A stretch of DNA of 14,816 nucleotides from positions 1-14,816 of the forward strand of contig CAZLCX010000042.1 in NCBI GenBank assembly GCA_964558325.1, written 5' to 3'. Both the position numbers and the translations under genes were made by a program. The notes under the pieces are model-generated. The model was not told the origin of the DNA, did not search any database, and was given only the letters and a program-made list of their open reading frames with translations. The DNA is from Halonatronomonas sp964558325. Its GTDB lineage: Bacteria; Bacillota; Halanaerobiia; Halanaerobiales; Halarsenatibacteraceae. Shown one piece after another: positions 13,566 through 14,816 of the stretch. The first letter of the stretch is position 1. Each line of letters begins with the position of its first letter.

Positions 13566-13567
13566 CT

Positions 13568-13892
13568 TTATCCATCATTCTCAAGTAACCTTTTTAAAAT
13601 GCCTTCAACTATATCACGACTGAAATGACTGAAAGTTTCAGTATTAGATAATACTATTACTCCTAAATTTTTCTCTGGCACAGCAACTATAATAGAATGA
13701 AAGCCACCACCTTTTAGAGTACCTGTATGTTCAATATGTAATTCTGAATCTAAAAATCCATATCTGTTAATAGCCCAACCAAGTCCATATTCTTCTGTCT
13801 TCAGAATTAACTTTTTGATTTATCATAACCGAATAAAATGAAATGACTATAAATATTAATACTATAATTAAAGTAATAGATTTTCTTCTCAC
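13568..13892 (-). pseudogene. Serine hydrolase (beta-lactamase-like) remnant, head joined to tail
   Basis: A GTG at 13892 opens a typical signal peptide (MRRKSITLIIVLIFIVISF) that continues only about 38 codons. In another frame the next 75 codons, to TAA at 13568, are the C-terminus of a class C beta-lactamase-like hydrolase: EEYGLGWAINRYGF, then an EHTG segment, a GGGFHS segment and a PEKNLGVIVLSN strand. The HTG corresponds to the KTG-type motif of the family. The catalytic SxxK and YxN regions, some 250 residues, are missing. The gene is dead, apparently through an internal deletion plus frameshift. Confidence 0.7.
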
Positions 13893-13950
13893 AATATTAT
13901 TTTACCTCACTCTTTATATCCAATTTTTCTGCTGCTCACACTAATCAATA

Positions 13951-13979
13951 ATAAAACCGCCCTCTCAGGCGGATTTTAT
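13951..13979 (-). terminator. Intrinsic terminator after the M16 peptidase gene
   Basis: CCGCC (13957-13961) and GGCGG (13968-13972) pair around a six-base loop, extended by flanking A/T pairs. On the minus strand TTTTATT follows. It ends the transcript from the peptidase gene before the decayed region. The 50 bases between gene and terminator are more GC-rich than their surroundings, with nothing recognised in them. Confidence 0.85.
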
Positions 13980-14034
13980 CATTGCCAGTTGACCCTCTTC
14001 CAGGCAGGCCCGCATTTAAGCTAGCTGGCTTCTA

Positions 14035-14816
14035 TCACTGTCTGTTTTCTATCACCTTCACCTCATAACCTGCCTCTTCAAAAACAGGTTCTAATTTTTC
14101 ACTATTACCAACCACAACTTTCAATAATTTATCAGGATGAAGATTATCTTCCATTACACCCTGGACCTTCTCTGCTTTTAAATTATTATACTCTTCTATA
14201 AAGTTTTCAAGATAATCTTGATTTTTTCCTAATAATTCAACTTCATAAATAAAATCATTCATACTTTTTATTGGATATTTATGGTTTGAAGGAAGTAAAC
14301 CATTATATAAGTTTATATTTTCTTCCACCTCTTTTTTAGTGATTTTATTTTCACCATTTTTTATAACTTCCATCTCCCCTTTTATTTCCTGAAGTACTTC
14401 TGCCGCTTTATCCGGGTCCACTTTTGTATTAATATAAAAAACTCCACCATCTTTGTTATATGATACATCAGAATAGATACTATAAACATAACCTTTTTCG
14501 CTCCTGATATTCTCCATTAAGCGGCTGGAAAATCCTCCCTGCCCAAAGATTCTATTACCTATCAAAAACTCTGTTTCATTTTCAAAATCATGTCCTGGGA
14601 AATTATAACCGACCTTCATATGGGCCTGATCAGAATCCTTCTTATCAACAATGATAACCTTATTTTGATCATAGTTTGCTTTATCTATCTCAGTCTTTTT
14701 AATCTCTATATCCTGTCTTTCCCAGTCTGCAAAGTTATCTTCAATTGATGCCCTGGCTTTCTCAATATCAATCTCTCCGACAACTGCCATTACCATTTTT
14801 TCTGGCCCAATACTAT
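14035..14816 (-). CDS. M16 family (insulinase-like) metallopeptidase, C-terminal part
   Basis: An open frame enters from the right edge (SIGPEKMVMAVVGEIDIEKA, the link that follows the catalytic half in this family) and ends in TGA at 14035. About 260 residues are visible. These cover the second, non-catalytic domain with RSEKGYVYSIYSDVSYN near the middle, the Arg/Tyr-type segment used to hold substrate. The zinc-binding HxxEH lies off the window. The Met at 14796 is internal, not a start. M16 enzymes degrade or process peptides; with the N-terminus unseen, secreted and cytosolic forms cannot be told apart. Confidence 0.88.
   Translation of the reverse strand, partial: SIGPEKMVMAVVGEIDIEKARASIEDNFADWERQDIEIKKTEIDKANYDQNKVIIVDKKDSDQAHMKVGYNFPGHDFENETEFLIGNRIFGQGGFSSRLMENIRSEKGYVYSIYSDVSYNKDGGVFYINTKVDPDKAAEVLQEIKGEMEVIKNGENKITKKEVEENINLYNGLLPSNHKYPIKSMNDFIYEVELLGKNQDYLENFIEEYNNLKAEKVQGVMEDNLHPDKLLKVVVGNSEKLEPVFEEAGYEVKVIENRQ

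Noticed and set aside
1..14816. CRISPR arrays, insertion sequences, rRNA or tRNA genes
   Set aside because: No spaced direct repeats, transposase, terminal inverted repeats or RNA gene signatures were seen on either strand.

Overview
The window reads as a piece of a draft, low-GC Firmicutes-type chromosome. An obligately or moderately halophilic anaerobe of the Halanaerobiales is my best guess. That guess rests on strong AGGAGG ribosome sites, AT-rich spacers, a ydaO-type c-di-AMP riboswitch, a DUF5320 protein and acidic Kdp subunits; it is an inference, not a match. Two runs of exactly 100 N (3058-3157 and 6401-6500) are scaffold gaps, so neighbourhood across them is not proven. Every gene seen lies on the minus strand except one gene tail at 3158-3231.

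Layout, left to right. 1-3057: the start of an unrecognised exported or membrane protein, a CPBP-type membrane protease with a tiny overlapping ORF at its 3' end, a decayed fragment, and two small membrane proteins, one of them loosely SpoIIM-like. The promoter regions of the first and last of these genes are near-identical 96-bp copies. 3158-4424: a convergent gene tail with a bidirectional terminator, the scar of a deleted NitT/TauT-type ABC transporter, a four-helix membrane protein, and a fragment of a UPF0597/CyuA-type iron-sulfur enzyme. 4412-5335: a Fur-family regulator whose last codons carry an A8 slippery run leading in the -1 frame into that enzyme fragment, and a DUF5320 protein. 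5453-6621: an AEC-family transporter and, beyond the gap, the start of a SAM methyltransferase.

6735-12390 is the core of the window: a complete high-affinity K+ uptake operon kdpF-kdpA-kdpB-kdpC plus a tandem universal-stress-protein gene. It has its own promoter, a c-di-AMP riboswitch, an intrinsic terminator in the leader and a terminator at the end. No kdpD or kdpE is present in the window. When K+ and c-di-AMP are high, the riboswitch should stop transcription before kdpF; when they fall, the KdpFABC pump should be made. The overlap of the stress-protein gene with kdpC suggests it is made together with the pump.

12437-14816: a response regulator with a TPR output domain, a run of three decayed gene fragments (one clearly a serine beta-lactamase-like hydrolase reduced to its head and tail), and the C-terminal part of an M16 metallopeptidase running off the right edge.

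The most unusual signals are the possible -1 frameshift at the end of fur, the copied promoter cassette, the tiny ORF overlapping the CPBP protease, and the repeated pattern of genes reduced to a start stub joined to an end stub.
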